The position numbers and the translations under genes are program-made. The notes beneath the pieces are model-generated. The model searched no databases, had not been told where the DNA came from, and saw nothing but the letters and a program-made list of their open reading frames with translations. Of a stretch of 64,000 bases of DNA, positions 45,928 through 54,786 are shown one piece after another. Position 1 is the first letter of the stretch; the number at the start of each line of letters is the position of its first letter. Source of the DNA: Vreelandella neptunia (lineage in GTDB: Bacteria; Pseudomonadota; Gammaproteobacteria; Pseudomonadales; Halomonadaceae); NCBI RefSeq assembly GCF_034479615.1, contig NZ_CP140255.1, positions 2,604,001-2,668,000 of the forward strand, read 5' to 3'.

Positions 45928-47115
45928 TCAGCCGCGCTCGATAAGCAGGGCGATGCCCTGCCCACCACCAATACACAGGGTTATCAAGCCGTAGCGACCG
46001 TTAATACGTTCCAATTCGTGTAGCGCTTTGAGAATCAGAATAGCCCCCGTGGCCCCCACCGGATGCCCCAAGGCAACCGCGCCGCCGTTAGGGTTTAGTT
46101 TCTCTAACGGAAAACCTAGCGTGTCGGCCACCGCCAGAGCTTGGGCAGCAAAGGCTTCATTGGACTCAATCACGTCAATATCGTTAATGCTTAGCCCCGC
46201 CTGTTGGAGGCAGCGTTGCACCGCCGGAATCGGACCAAGGCCCATTAGCGTTGGCTCAACGCCTGCTGTTGTGGCAACACGAAGATGCGCTCTGGGCGCT
46301 AAGCCCCGCTGTGTGGCTTCATCGGCATGGGCAAGCACTAACGTGGCTGCACCATCGTTGATACCCGAGGCATTGCCTGCGGTCACCATGCCATCTTTTT
46401 GGAAGGCGGGCTTGAGCCGCGCCAAATCGCTAAGTTGGACGCCATCGCGTACATGCTCATCGCGGAAAAAAAGAGCTGTTTGCTTACCACGACTGACCTC
46501 CACTGCTACGATTTGATCGTCAAAGCGGCCTTCCGCGATGGCACGCGCCGCTTTTTGATGGCTCTCAAGGGCAAACTGATCCAGCTGCTCACGGCTTAGG
46601 CCATACTGTTTAGCGATGTTCTCGGCGGTGCAGCCCATATGGCCGCTGCCAAAGGGATCGCTCAAGATGCCCAGGGTTAAATCCTGAACGTTTACATCAC
46701 CCATACGTACGCCGTTGCGCGCCTGGGGCGGCAGCAAATAGGCACCACGCGACATCGACTCCGCGCCACCTGCCAGCGCTAAGCGGCTGTCGCCCATGGC
46801 AATCTGCTGGGCGGCTGAGACCACCGCCTGTACACCTGAACCACACAGCCGATTGACGTTGAAGCCCCCCGCCTCCTTCGGCACCCCAGCTTCGAGCGCA
46901 ATATGGCGCGCCAGATAGGCATCCTGGGGGCCGGTGGTAATAATGTGACCATAGACCGAGTGATCGATATCTCCGCCCTCAACGCCAGCACGGCGCAACG
47001 CCTCCTTGGCGGTTATCGCCCCCAACTCAAACGGCGCCTTGGTTGAGAGCGAACCGCCAAAACTACCGATCGCGGTTCGTGCGCCGCCTAAAATCACTAC
47101 ATCATCCAACCGCAT
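45928..47115 (-). CDS. Acetyl-CoA acyltransferase (BktB-like thiolase)
   Basis: A 395-residue thiolase. Cys91 in NRLCGSGVQ, His351 in LGHPVGATGA and Cys381 in LCIGGGQG are the catalytic residues. The start RTAIGSFGGSLSTKAPFELG and GNASGINDGAA are closer to beta-ketothiolases such as BktB than to FadA. It could cleave a 3-ketoacyl-CoA in degradation, or run in reverse for polyhydroxyalkanoate precursors. Confidence 0.88.
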   Translation of the reverse strand: MRLDDVVILGGARTAIGSFGGSLSTKAPFELGAITAKEALRRAGVEGGDIDHSVYGHIITTGPQDAYLARHIALEAGVPKEAGGFNVNRLCGSGVQAVVSAAQQIAMGDSRLALAGGAESMSRGAYLLPPQARNGVRMGDVNVQDLTLGILSDPFGSGHMGCTAENIAKQYGLSREQLDQFALESHQKAARAIAEGRFDDQIVAVEVSRGKQTALFFRDEHVRDGVQLSDLARLKPAFQKDGMVTAGNASGINDGAATLVLAHADEATQRGLAPRAHLRVATTAGVEPTLMGLGPIPAVQRCLQQAGLSINDIDVIESNEAFAAQALAVADTLGFPLEKLNPNGGAVALGHPVGATGAILILKALHELERINGRYGLITLCIGGGQGIALLIERG

Positions 47116-47147
47116 GGCTCTCTCCTGTGTTCAAACGCATCGTCTTG

Positions 47148-48290
47148 CTAAGCCACTTTGCCTAGCAGCGAGCGGGCGACAACTTCTTTCATGATCTCTG
47201 AGCTGCCGGCATAGATCGTTTGTACTCGGGCATCCAGATAAAAGCGTGAAATGGGATACTCGTGGGTGTAGCCGTAACCGCCAAATAGCTGCAGGCAGCG
47301 ATCCACCGCTTGGCACTGCAGTTCGCTGAGCTGCAGTTTTAAAATCGCCGCATCCGTGCTGCTCATGGTGCCCTGGCGGTACTTTTCGACGCAGTGCTCA
47401 AAGTAGGCACGGGCCACGTCCAGCTGGGCTTTGATCTCTGCCAGGGTAAAGCGGGTATTTTGAAAATCCGCCACCCGCTGTCCAAACGCCTGGCGCTGTT
47501 GTACGTACTCCAACGTCAGCGCCAGCGCTCCCTCCACGGCGCCCAGCGCCTGTGCCCCAACACCCAGGCGTTCACGGGGCAGTTCCTGCATTAGGTAGCG
47601 GAACCCGGCGCCCTCCTCACCCAGCAGCGCCTCATGGGGCAACTGCATTTGATCAAAGGCAAGCTCGGCGGTGTCGCTGGCGTGCTGGCCGATCTTTTTA
47701 ATCGGTTTACCCCGCGAAAAGCCGGGTAAGTGGGTGTCAACCAAAAACAGTGACACGCCCTTTGACCCGGCGGAAGGATCGGTTTTGGCACATACGATGA
47801 CCAGGTCGGCAAACTGACCGTTGGTGATAAAGATTTTGCTACCGCTTAACTCCCAGCCATCGCTAGTGCGCTTCGCCCTAGTTCTCATTGAAGCAAGATC
47901 ACTACCCGCATGGGGTTCGGTCATGGCGATGGCCCCAAGCGCATCACCACGGGCCATGGCAGGTAGCCAACGCTCACATTGCGCCGCTGTCCCCAGGTTC
48001 TGCAGGTAGGGCATAACGATATTGGCGTGGATATTATAGGCACTGGCAAGGCCACCAAACCCCTGGCGGGAGAGCTCTTCCAGCGCCAGCTGGGTGATGG
48101 CGATATCAGCCCCTGAACCACCGTGCTGTTCGTCAAGGTCAATGCCGAGTAGCCCCGCAGCGCCCAATGCATGCCACAGTGAGCGCGGCATTTCACCCGC
48201 TGCCTCCCACTCATCGTAGTACGGGGCAACCTCCTGGCTTAGGCAGCGTTTGATCATGGCGTGAAACAGGTCGGTTGTTTGCGCGTCCAT
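47148..48290 (-). CDS. Acyl-CoA dehydrogenase
   Basis: A 380-residue FAD enzyme. AMTEPHAGSDLASMRTRA, KIFITNG and QAFGQRVADFQNTRFTLAEIKAQLD are family signatures, and QLFGGYGYTHEYPISRFYLDARVQTIYAGSSEIMK carries the usual Glu region (the E of YAGSSEI, or TEYP, depending on subclass). It oxidises an acyl-CoA to the enoyl-CoA and passes electrons to ETF. It lies 2 bp after the upstream ligase and 32 bp before the thiolase. Confidence 0.92.
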   Translation of the reverse strand: MDAQTTDLFHAMIKRCLSQEVAPYYDEWEAAGEMPRSLWHALGAAGLLGIDLDEQHGGSGADIAITQLALEELSRQGFGGLASAYNIHANIVMPYLQNLGTAAQCERWLPAMARGDALGAIAMTEPHAGSDLASMRTRAKRTSDGWELSGSKIFITNGQFADLVIVCAKTDPSAGSKGVSLFLVDTHLPGFSRGKPIKKIGQHASDTAELAFDQMQLPHEALLGEEGAGFRYLMQELPRERLGVGAQALGAVEGALALTLEYVQQRQAFGQRVADFQNTRFTLAEIKAQLDVARAYFEHCVEKYRQGTMSSTDAAILKLQLSELQCQAVDRCLQLFGGYGYTHEYPISRFYLDARVQTIYAGSSEIMKEVVARSLLGKVA

Positions 48291-48292
48291 GC

Positions 48293-49873
48293 TTACCCCT
48301 TAAGGTCTTGACGTAGGTGGCGTTTAAGGATTTTGCCTGCGGTACTTTTGGGCAGCGCATCGGCAAAGAGGATGTGTTTAGGCACTTTATAAGGCGCCAT
48401 CAGCGTTTTTGCGTGATGGATCAGCTCCTCCTCGCTTGCCTCTTGGCCCTCTTTCAATACAACTACCGCCGTGATGGCCTCGATCCATTTCTCGTCGGGC
48501 TGACCGATCACCGCCACTTCGGAGACCGCCGGATGCTTGAATAGCCCCTCCTCTACTTCACGGCTAGCCACCAGCACGCCGCCGGTATTGATCACGTCCT
48601 TGATACGGTCAACAACGTACAAATAGCCCGCTTCATCGAAGTAGCCCACGTCCCCTGAGTGGAACCAACCGCCCTGGAAGGCTTCTTCAGTCATCGCCGG
48701 CTTATCCCAGTACCCGTTCATGAGCTGCGGTGATCGATGGACGATTTCACCATGCTCGCCGGGCGGCACATCGTTCATCTCAAGATCGACGATGCGGGTT
48801 TCCACCGTCAAAATGGGCCGCCCGGCGGACGCTGGGCGCTCAGCGTGTTCCTCAGGGCGCAGCACGGTCGCCAAGGGCGCTATTTCGCTCTGCCCATAAC
48901 AGTTATAGAGCCCGACGCCCGGTATACGCTGCTGAAGCTCTTCCAGTACCGGCACCGGCATAATCGAGGCACCGTAATAGGCTTTATTTAGAGCGCTTAA
49001 ATCAAAGCGATCAAATTCAGCGTGGCGCAACAGGCTGATCCAGACCGTGGGCGGGGCAAAAAATGACGCGATCTGGTGATCAGCTATAGCGCTTAAACAC
49101 AGCTCGGGAAGCGGCGCCTCTAGCAAATAGACGGGCGCACCGAGCAACAGTGCTGGCATGAGAAAGACGTGCATTTGTGCTGAGTGGTAGAGCGGCAGCG
49201 CGGCGAGCATGGCGTCGCTGCCTTTAATATCCAGCTCAACCATACAAGCCATATATTCGGCCATCAGTGCCTGATGGGTCATCATCGCGGCCTTAGGCGC
49301 GGCGGTGGTGCCCGAGGTATAGAGCAATTGAGCAAGGCTGGCACCGTCGACCGTCACATTGGGCTCTTCGCTACTCTTTTCACTATTGGGCGCTTCACTA
49401 CTGGATCCTGAAACTGCATGAGCGAGTACATCAAAGCTTTTCGCATCCCGCCCCTGATCCGCATGCAGGGTGCCCATCATGGTTAGATCCAAGCCTTCGG
49501 TCGCGGCACTTACTTTGTCGGCGAGGCTGATATCGCTGAGCAGGCCAGTTGCCCCCGACTGGTCAAGAATATAGCGCAGCTCATCGCTGCTTAAAGCGAA
49601 ATTGATCGGCACATGCACCAACCCCGCTTTAGCAGCGGCAAGCCAGGCGATGACATAGGCATCAGAGTTTTTGCCATACACCGCCAGCCGATCACCTGGC
49701 GTAAGCCCGGCTGCCAGCAGGCCATTGGCTACGCGGTTGGCTGCCTGGTTGAGCGTTTGATAGCGCCATTGGCGCTCGCCAAATACCAGCGCCAGCTGGT
49801 GAGAATATTTTCGAGCGCTGCGGTTTAGAGCAGCCCCGATACTGTTTTGCTGAATAACCGACGTTTCCGGCAT
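48293..49873 (-). CDS. AMP-forming acyl-CoA synthetase
   Basis: A 526-residue adenylate-forming ligase with LYTSGTTAAPKAAMMTH, YNCYGQSEIAP, FHSGDVGYFDEAGYLYVVDRIKDVINTGG and the C-terminal KSTAGKILKRHLR. A short low-complexity stretch, SGSSSEAPNSEKSSEEPN, is inserted just before the P-loop-like motif, where most relatives have a shorter link. It would activate a carboxylic acid as CoA ester, the first step of the cluster's pathway. Confidence 0.9.
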   Translation of the reverse strand: MPETSVIQQNSIGAALNRSARKYSHQLALVFGERQWRYQTLNQAANRVANGLLAAGLTPGDRLAVYGKNSDAYVIAWLAAAKAGLVHVPINFALSSDELRYILDQSGATGLLSDISLADKVSAATEGLDLTMMGTLHADQGRDAKSFDVLAHAVSGSSSEAPNSEKSSEEPNVTVDGASLAQLLYTSGTTAAPKAAMMTHQALMAEYMACMVELDIKGSDAMLAALPLYHSAQMHVFLMPALLLGAPVYLLEAPLPELCLSAIADHQIASFFAPPTVWISLLRHAEFDRFDLSALNKAYYGASIMPVPVLEELQQRIPGVGLYNCYGQSEIAPLATVLRPEEHAERPASAGRPILTVETRIVDLEMNDVPPGEHGEIVHRSPQLMNGYWDKPAMTEEAFQGGWFHSGDVGYFDEAGYLYVVDRIKDVINTGGVLVASREVEEGLFKHPAVSEVAVIGQPDEKWIEAITAVVVLKEGQEASEEELIHHAKTLMAPYKVPKHILFADALPKSTAGKILKRHLRQDLKG

Positions 49874-49912
49874 GCCAAATCCTCTGAGTTGTTGTAGTGA
49901 GTTGGCAAAGAC

Positions 49913-51154
49913 TTAACTGTTTACCAGCGGGCAGACACTCTCTGAAAGCGGACGGAAGGCCTCTTCTGCAGGAATGGTGCGAATAACATGAAAGAGATCA
50001 TCCTCATCCTGCGACTCTTCAGGTGTTTTCACTTCTACTAAATACATATCGTGAACCATGCGGCCATCCTCACGGATGTAGCCATCGGTGGCGAAGATGT
50101 CGTTGATGGGGGTATCGGCCATTTGCTGACGGACGGTTTGGGTGTCATCGGTGCCGGTAGCTTCAATCGCTTCAAGGTAGTGGCGAGTACTGGAATAGAG
50201 ACCCGCGTGTACCATGGTAGGCATGCTGCCGGTACGCTCACGGAAACGCTCCGCCCAGGCCCGGGTTTCTTCGTTTAGATCGTAGTACCACGCTTTTGTG
50301 AACTGCAGACCCTGAGCGTTCTCTAAGCCAATGCTGCGTATATCAGTACTAAACAGCACCATGCCCGCCAGAATCTGCCCTGCCTGGGTAATGCCGAATT
50401 CCCCTGCTGTCTGAACCGCGTTAATCGTATCGCCGCCAGCGTTATTTAGCGCAATGACATCAGCGCCAGACGCCTGGGCCTGGAGCATAAAAGAGGAGAA
50501 GTCACTGCTGGGGAAAGGGTGGCGAGCGCTGCCCACGATGGTGCCGCCATTTTCAGTCACTACGCGTGTGACGTCGGCTTCCAGTGCATGGCCAAAGGAG
50601 TAGTCAGCGCTTAACAAATACCAATTTTTGTGGCCCTCATCGGTAATTGCCTTTGCCGTTCCGTTAGACATCGCCCAGGTGTCATAAACCCAATGAATAT
50701 GATTGGGCGAACAGTGCTCATTGGTAATGCTTGAAGAGACAGCGCCATTGACCAGTCCAAGTTTATCCGCCTCTTCAAGCAGGCTCACCGCCGCCAGAGT
50801 GACAGAAGATGCCACCAGCCCGGTGACCATATCGACGTTGCGCTCATCGATCCACTCACGCACGACGCTTGAGCCTACATCGGGGCTATTACGGTCATCG
50901 GCGCTAAACACCACAATATTGGCCCCATTGACGCTGCCGCCCATATCTTCAATCGCCATATTGATAGCGTCTTCACCCAATGGACCAATGGGGTCGCGAT
51001 AAACGCCGGACATATCGGCTAAATAGCCAATGCGGATTTCGTTATCAGAGATACCCTCATCAGCAAAAGTAGTGGGCGCATAGCTGGCCATCAGAATGGC
51101 AGCGGCGAGAGTGGAAGTAGCAAAACTGTGAGATAAACGAGGAGATATTGGCAT
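49913..51154 (-). CDS. Periplasmic substrate-binding protein (branched-chain amino acid ABC type)
   Basis: A 413-residue secreted binding protein. A signal peptide (ATSTLAAAILMASYAPTTFA) ends in AFA-like TFA before DEGISDNEIRIGYLADMSGVYRD; the two-lobed LivJ-type fold follows (GLVASSVTLAAVSLLEEADKLGLVNGAVSS, YSFGHALEADVTRVV). No permease or ATPase gene of the transporter lies nearby, so it either serves a transporter elsewhere or works alone. First gene of the catabolic cluster. Confidence 0.9.
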   Translation of the reverse strand: MPISPRLSHSFATSTLAAAILMASYAPTTFADEGISDNEIRIGYLADMSGVYRDPIGPLGEDAINMAIEDMGGSVNGANIVVFSADDRNSPDVGSSVVREWIDERNVDMVTGLVASSVTLAAVSLLEEADKLGLVNGAVSSSITNEHCSPNHIHWVYDTWAMSNGTAKAITDEGHKNWYLLSADYSFGHALEADVTRVVTENGGTIVGSARHPFPSSDFSSFMLQAQASGADVIALNNAGGDTINAVQTAGEFGITQAGQILAGMVLFSTDIRSIGLENAQGLQFTKAWYYDLNEETRAWAERFRERTGSMPTMVHAGLYSSTRHYLEAIEATGTDDTQTVRQQMADTPINDIFATDGYIREDGRMVHDMYLVEVKTPEESQDEDDLFHVIRTIPAEEAFRPLSESVCPLVNS

Positions 51155-51358
51155 TATTATGTGGCTCTCTTTTGTTGTTATTAAAGGGTGTTATTGAATC
51201 AATCGCAGCGACGTAGCACGCCATAGCTTGCGTTCATCTTAGGCGCTAATAAGCGCTAGCTGTTTACCTATCGAGCCAGTTTTTTTGCAATTCGTGCCAT
51301 TTCCTTGCGTCCATCGTCTTTAACACACCATTAGTCGATACTTGCGCATACCGTTACA

Positions 51359-52255
51359 ATGGTGCCTTTGCATATTGAACGGGAGACACCTTTGGACACC
51401 GCGTATGCCGATGACTTTTTACCCGAAGCACTACAGTTTCGGCCTAGCGCCCCCTTGGTGGATATTGGCGCTAACTTGACCCACGATAGCTTCGGGCGTG
51501 ATCTGGAGGCGGTTATCCAGCGCGCCCAGGCGGCGCAGGTAACAACCATGATCGTCACCGGCACCGACCTTGCCCATGCAGAGCAAGCGGTTGCGCTTGC
51601 CAAGCAGTATCCTGGCCTCTACGCCACAGCGGGAGTGCATCCCCACGACGCCAGTCGCTGGGATGATAACCTTGAGCGCGCCATGGCAGCCCTGCATGCC
51701 ATGCCGGAAGTCGTCGCCGTAGGCGAGTGTGGTTTGGATTTTAATCGCAACTTCTCGACGCCCAAGGAGCAGGAGCGTGCCTTTGAAGCGCAGCTGGCTC
51801 TGGCAGTAGAAAGCGGTTTGCCGCTGTTTTTACATGAACGCGATGCGGGCCAGCGTATGCGCGAAATCCTGCATGCGTGGCGAGACGACATCAGTCATGC
51901 GGTAGTGCACTGTTTTACCGCTGACCGCGATACGCTGTTTGGTTATCTCGACCTAGACTTGCATATAGGCCTGACCGGTTGGATTTGCGACGAGCGCCGC
52001 GGTCATCACCTGCGCCCACTGGTAAGCGATATACCCTTAGAGCGTTTGATGGTAGAAACCGACTGCCCTTATCTGTTGCCCCGCAACCTGCCGGCGAAGT
52101 TAAAGGGTCGCCGACACGAACCGGCGTTGCTACCGTGGATTGTCCGCGAGATCGCCCAGTGGCACGGTATGAGCGAAACTGAGCTAGGTGCGGCAACCAC
52201 ACAGACCGCACAGCGTTTTTTCCGTTTTCCCACGGAATCTAAAAAGGAGTATTAG
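51359..52255 (+). CDS. tatD: TatD-family nuclease
   Basis: A 298-residue metal-dependent hydrolase. AGVHPHD, AVGECGLDFNRNFSTPKEQERAF, HCFT and ETDCPYLLPRNL bear the His, Glu and Asp metal ligands, closely like E. coli TatD, a 3'-5' exonuclease/DNase. The first ~28 residues precede the usual start; ATG at 51359 has no clear ribosome-binding site and a TTG at 51392, after GGGAGA, is an alternative. Confidence 0.92.
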   Translation: MVPLHIERETPLDTAYADDFLPEALQFRPSAPLVDIGANLTHDSFGRDLEAVIQRAQAAQVTTMIVTGTDLAHAEQAVALAKQYPGLYATAGVHPHDASRWDDNLERAMAALHAMPEVVAVGECGLDFNRNFSTPKEQERAFEAQLALAVESGLPLFLHERDAGQRMREILHAWRDDISHAVVHCFTADRDTLFGYLDLDLHIGLTGWICDERRGHHLRPLVSDIPLERLMVETDCPYLLPRNLPAKLKGRRHEPALLPWIVREIAQWHGMSETELGAATTQTAQRFFRFPTESKKEY

Positions 52256-52256
52256 C

Positions 52257-52736
52257 GTGGCCGATTATCCAGGGTTTATAGCCATTGAAACGGGCGAAGA
52301 CGATGGGCTCCCGCTAGCCATTGCCTGGTCGCTACCCGATGGCCGGGTGAAGCAGACATTGATTCAGCCAGACGATAGCTGGATCAAAGAAGATACCAAC
52401 GCAATGGGCGCCTATAGCATGGAAGAGCTAGAGAGCCTGGGCGTTAGCCCGCTAGAGGTGATTCGCGAGCTGGAGAACGATCACTTCTCCGCCACGCTGT
52501 ATACCAGCGACAACGGCGACGACGAAGCGGCACTGGCGCGATTGTTCGACACCTACGGGCTAGACCCCTTCGTGGAATTAGCCCCGGCGTCGGTGCTCTA
52601 CCCTTCGCTTACCCCAGGCGAATGGCACCGCCAGCGGCGCGAAACCTTCAGTGAGCTGGGCTTAGAGCCGATGCGCCCAGAGCATGAGCTGGAAGTGATG
52701 CTATCGATGCATCAGCGCCTGACCGATGAGGAGTAA
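52257..52736 (+). CDS. Protein of unknown function coupled to tatD, possibly exonuclease-fold
   Basis: A 159-residue acidic protein beginning at GTG 52257, one base after the tatD stop, with AAGGAG upstream. The start FIAIETGEDDGLPLAIAWSLPDGRVKQTLIQPDDSW is laid out like the first strands of DnaQ-type exonucleases, but the usual first Asp is Ala, and the later Asp motifs are unclear. It may be a non-catalytic relative; this is only a reading of the pattern. Confidence 0.65.
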   Translation: MADYPGFIAIETGEDDGLPLAIAWSLPDGRVKQTLIQPDDSWIKEDTNAMGAYSMEELESLGVSPLEVIRELENDHFSATLYTSDNGDDEAALARLFDTYGLDPFVELAPASVLYPSLTPGEWHRQRRETFSELGLEPMRPEHELEVMLSMHQRLTDEE

Positions 52737-52770
52737 GCAGTAGCACATGTTCATTAAGGGCCCCCTTCCA

Positions 52771-54006
52771 TTACAGCAAGGAGACGGCCAGCCCACCTAG
52801 GAGCCAGAAAGCCGCGATCACCACTAGCACTTTTAGCACCTTGTCGGTCAACGATGCTCCGCCGTGGTCGTGGTGATCTTCATGGCCATGATCATGGTGC
52901 TCCTGTAGGGAGAGTTTCCAGAACCAGAACATAACGGCCGTCAACATGAGGAAAAAAATGTTAAGGAAAAGCTGGTAATTAACCTTAAAGAACTCCCGAT
53001 CCCCCGGCGCTGTGGCACTGGCGAAGTCCGGCAACAACCCCATAAAAACCAATGCATAGTGCAGAATTAGCGAAACCGAAACAATACCCACGAACATCAG
53101 TCCTAGTAGGTAAAGAGCCATACGCCAACCATAGTAGGTGGCGTTAATACGCAGTACAGGCAGTACGATAAGATCAGAAAAGATAAATGCCATCACCCCG
53201 GCGAAAGTGACGCCCTGGCCGAACAGGACTGCCGCCAAAGGAATATTTCCCATGGAGCCGATAAAGGTGAAAAAGGCGGCAACCGGGCCGACAATAGTTT
53301 GTGCCAGTACCGATAGAAAACCAGGATTGGCACTATTCTCGCCACCCGAGCCAATGAACAATGTCTGAAAAAAAACATCTGGAACGAAGGCCGAGATTAT
53401 CCCAGCCACTGTAAAACCAATCAGCACATCCTTCCAAACCATCTGCCATTCCATGACGTAAGTCTGACCAATATCTTTCCATCCTTGAAGGCTAGAGATT
53501 TTCTGTTTCCAATCTTTGCCTACCTGCTCACCCTCACCTTCCGGCTCCCCCACTCTTCGACGGGCCTGGGCTTCAAGTCGACGTGGACGCGTAATCCTGA
53601 TAAGCATCCAGGTAACCAGAATCAGCATAATACCGCCAACATATTCCCCAACAACAAACTGCCAGCCGAGAAAGACGGCGATCACCATACCCAGCTCAAT
53701 GACCAAGTTGGTGGAAGCCAACATAAAAGCCATTGTTGGCGCCAACCCTGCCCCTTTCTGAAAAATGCTGCGAGTAGTCGCTAACGCGGCAAAACTGCAG
53801 GAACTTGAAAGAAAGCCAAAAAATGTACCCAATGCAACGCTTCTTGGGCCATCCTTACCCATTACCTTCTGCATACGCTCTTTGGTCACTAGCACCTGAA
53901 TAAGGCTGCTAATGATGTAACCGAGTACAAAAGCCCATAGTGCCATCCAAAAAAAACCGATACTGGTTATGGCCGCTTCATTCCATGATGTAAAAAAATC
54001 AGCCAT
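52771..54006 (-). CDS. Permease with His-rich metal-binding tail (PF03773-like)
   Basis: A 411-residue protein with about ten membrane helices. FFGFLSSSCSFAALATTRSIFQKGAGLAPTMAFMLASTNLVIELG and its partner in the second half, GSMGNIPLAAVLFGQGVTFAGVMAFIFSDLIVLP, are typical of the DUF318/ArsP-like permease group. A cytoplasmic loop of charged residues separates the halves, and near the C terminus is EHHDHGHEDHHDHGG, likely metal-binding. It may move a metal or metalloid compound. ATG at 54006 follows AAGGAC. Confidence 0.82.
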   Translation of the reverse strand: MADFFTSWNEAAITSIGFFWMALWAFVLGYIISSLIQVLVTKERMQKVMGKDGPRSVALGTFFGFLSSSCSFAALATTRSIFQKGAGLAPTMAFMLASTNLVIELGMVIAVFLGWQFVVGEYVGGIMLILVTWMLIRITRPRRLEAQARRRVGEPEGEGEQVGKDWKQKISSLQGWKDIGQTYVMEWQMVWKDVLIGFTVAGIISAFVPDVFFQTLFIGSGGENSANPGFLSVLAQTIVGPVAAFFTFIGSMGNIPLAAVLFGQGVTFAGVMAFIFSDLIVLPVLRINATYYGWRMALYLLGLMFVGIVSVSLILHYALVFMGLLPDFASATAPGDREFFKVNYQLFLNIFFLMLTAVMFWFWKLSLQEHHDHGHEDHHDHGGASLTDKVLKVLVVIAAFWLLGGLAVSLL

Positions 54007-54087
54007 TGAATCGTCCTTAGTCAGAGTGATTAGTTTCAATTGCCGCTTTTTTCAAGCGACAGTCTCAACATAGACGCCTTACCGCCT

Positions 54088-54681
54088 TTACAACAACCTA
54101 TGTAGGCCTTGAGCGATAGCCAACTGGCGGGAAAATCCTTGTTGATAGTAAGCCTCCAAGGCGTGGCGAAAAGCTTCAGCGCGGAGAGGCAAACCCTCGT
54201 GTTGGTAGCGCTGGGCACGGGCCTCTACACGCATCGCAAAGGTCTCTATATCTACCTCTATATCACCGCCTAGATTATCCACGCTGACATGAAACACACG
54301 ACCACAGGCGCGGGTGAAGATAGACTCCAATGCCTGTGGCGCAATCTCAGCCTGCTCAAAAGCTTTTTGCTGTTCAGCATCGCGCCCATCAGGGCAGTAC
54401 CAGTAGCCGTAATCCTCTTGTTGGCGCCGCTGTGCTCCCGCAATACACCAATGGCTGATTTCATGCAGCGCACTGGCATAGTAGCCCCGCGCGAAGATAA
54501 CCTGATGATAAGGCGTTTCGCTATTAGCGGGCCGATAGAGAGGCTCATCCCCGCCCCGGATCAATCGGGTTTGATAGCGCTCAGCAAAAATCCCGTCAAA
54601 AAGCGCGGTAATATCCTCGAGCGTCCACCGCTCCTGCCTGTCACTCACAATTGACCCCGTTTGATACTGATTTTGGGGCAT
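54088..54681 (-). CDS. epmC: Elongation factor P hydroxylase
   Basis: About 197 residues. YASALHEISHWCIAG carries the HExxHW metal motif and DYGYWYCPDGRDAEQQKAFEQAEIAPQALE follows; both match E. coli EpmC (YfcM), which hydroxylates the lysyl-lysine on EF-P. ATG at 54681 is chosen; a GTG inside (near residue 12) and one three codons upstream are alternatives. No EpmA or EpmB gene is in the window. Confidence 0.92.
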   Translation of the reverse strand: MPQNQYQTGSIVSDRQERWTLEDITALFDGIFAERYQTRLIRGGDEPLYRPANSETPYHQVIFARGYYASALHEISHWCIAGAQRRQQEDYGYWYCPDGRDAEQQKAFEQAEIAPQALESIFTRACGRVFHVSVDNLGGDIEVDIETFAMRVEARAQRYQHEGLPLRAEAFRHALEAYYQQGFSRQLAIAQGLHRLL

Positions 54682-54786
54682 TATACCCACTCGATTAATA
54701 CAAGCTAACGGCTACCCCCAAAAGAGAGTCGCTCCTGCTAATATAGCGGCCTTTCACAGCAACTTTTCCCCTTTAGGAGCCAACAA

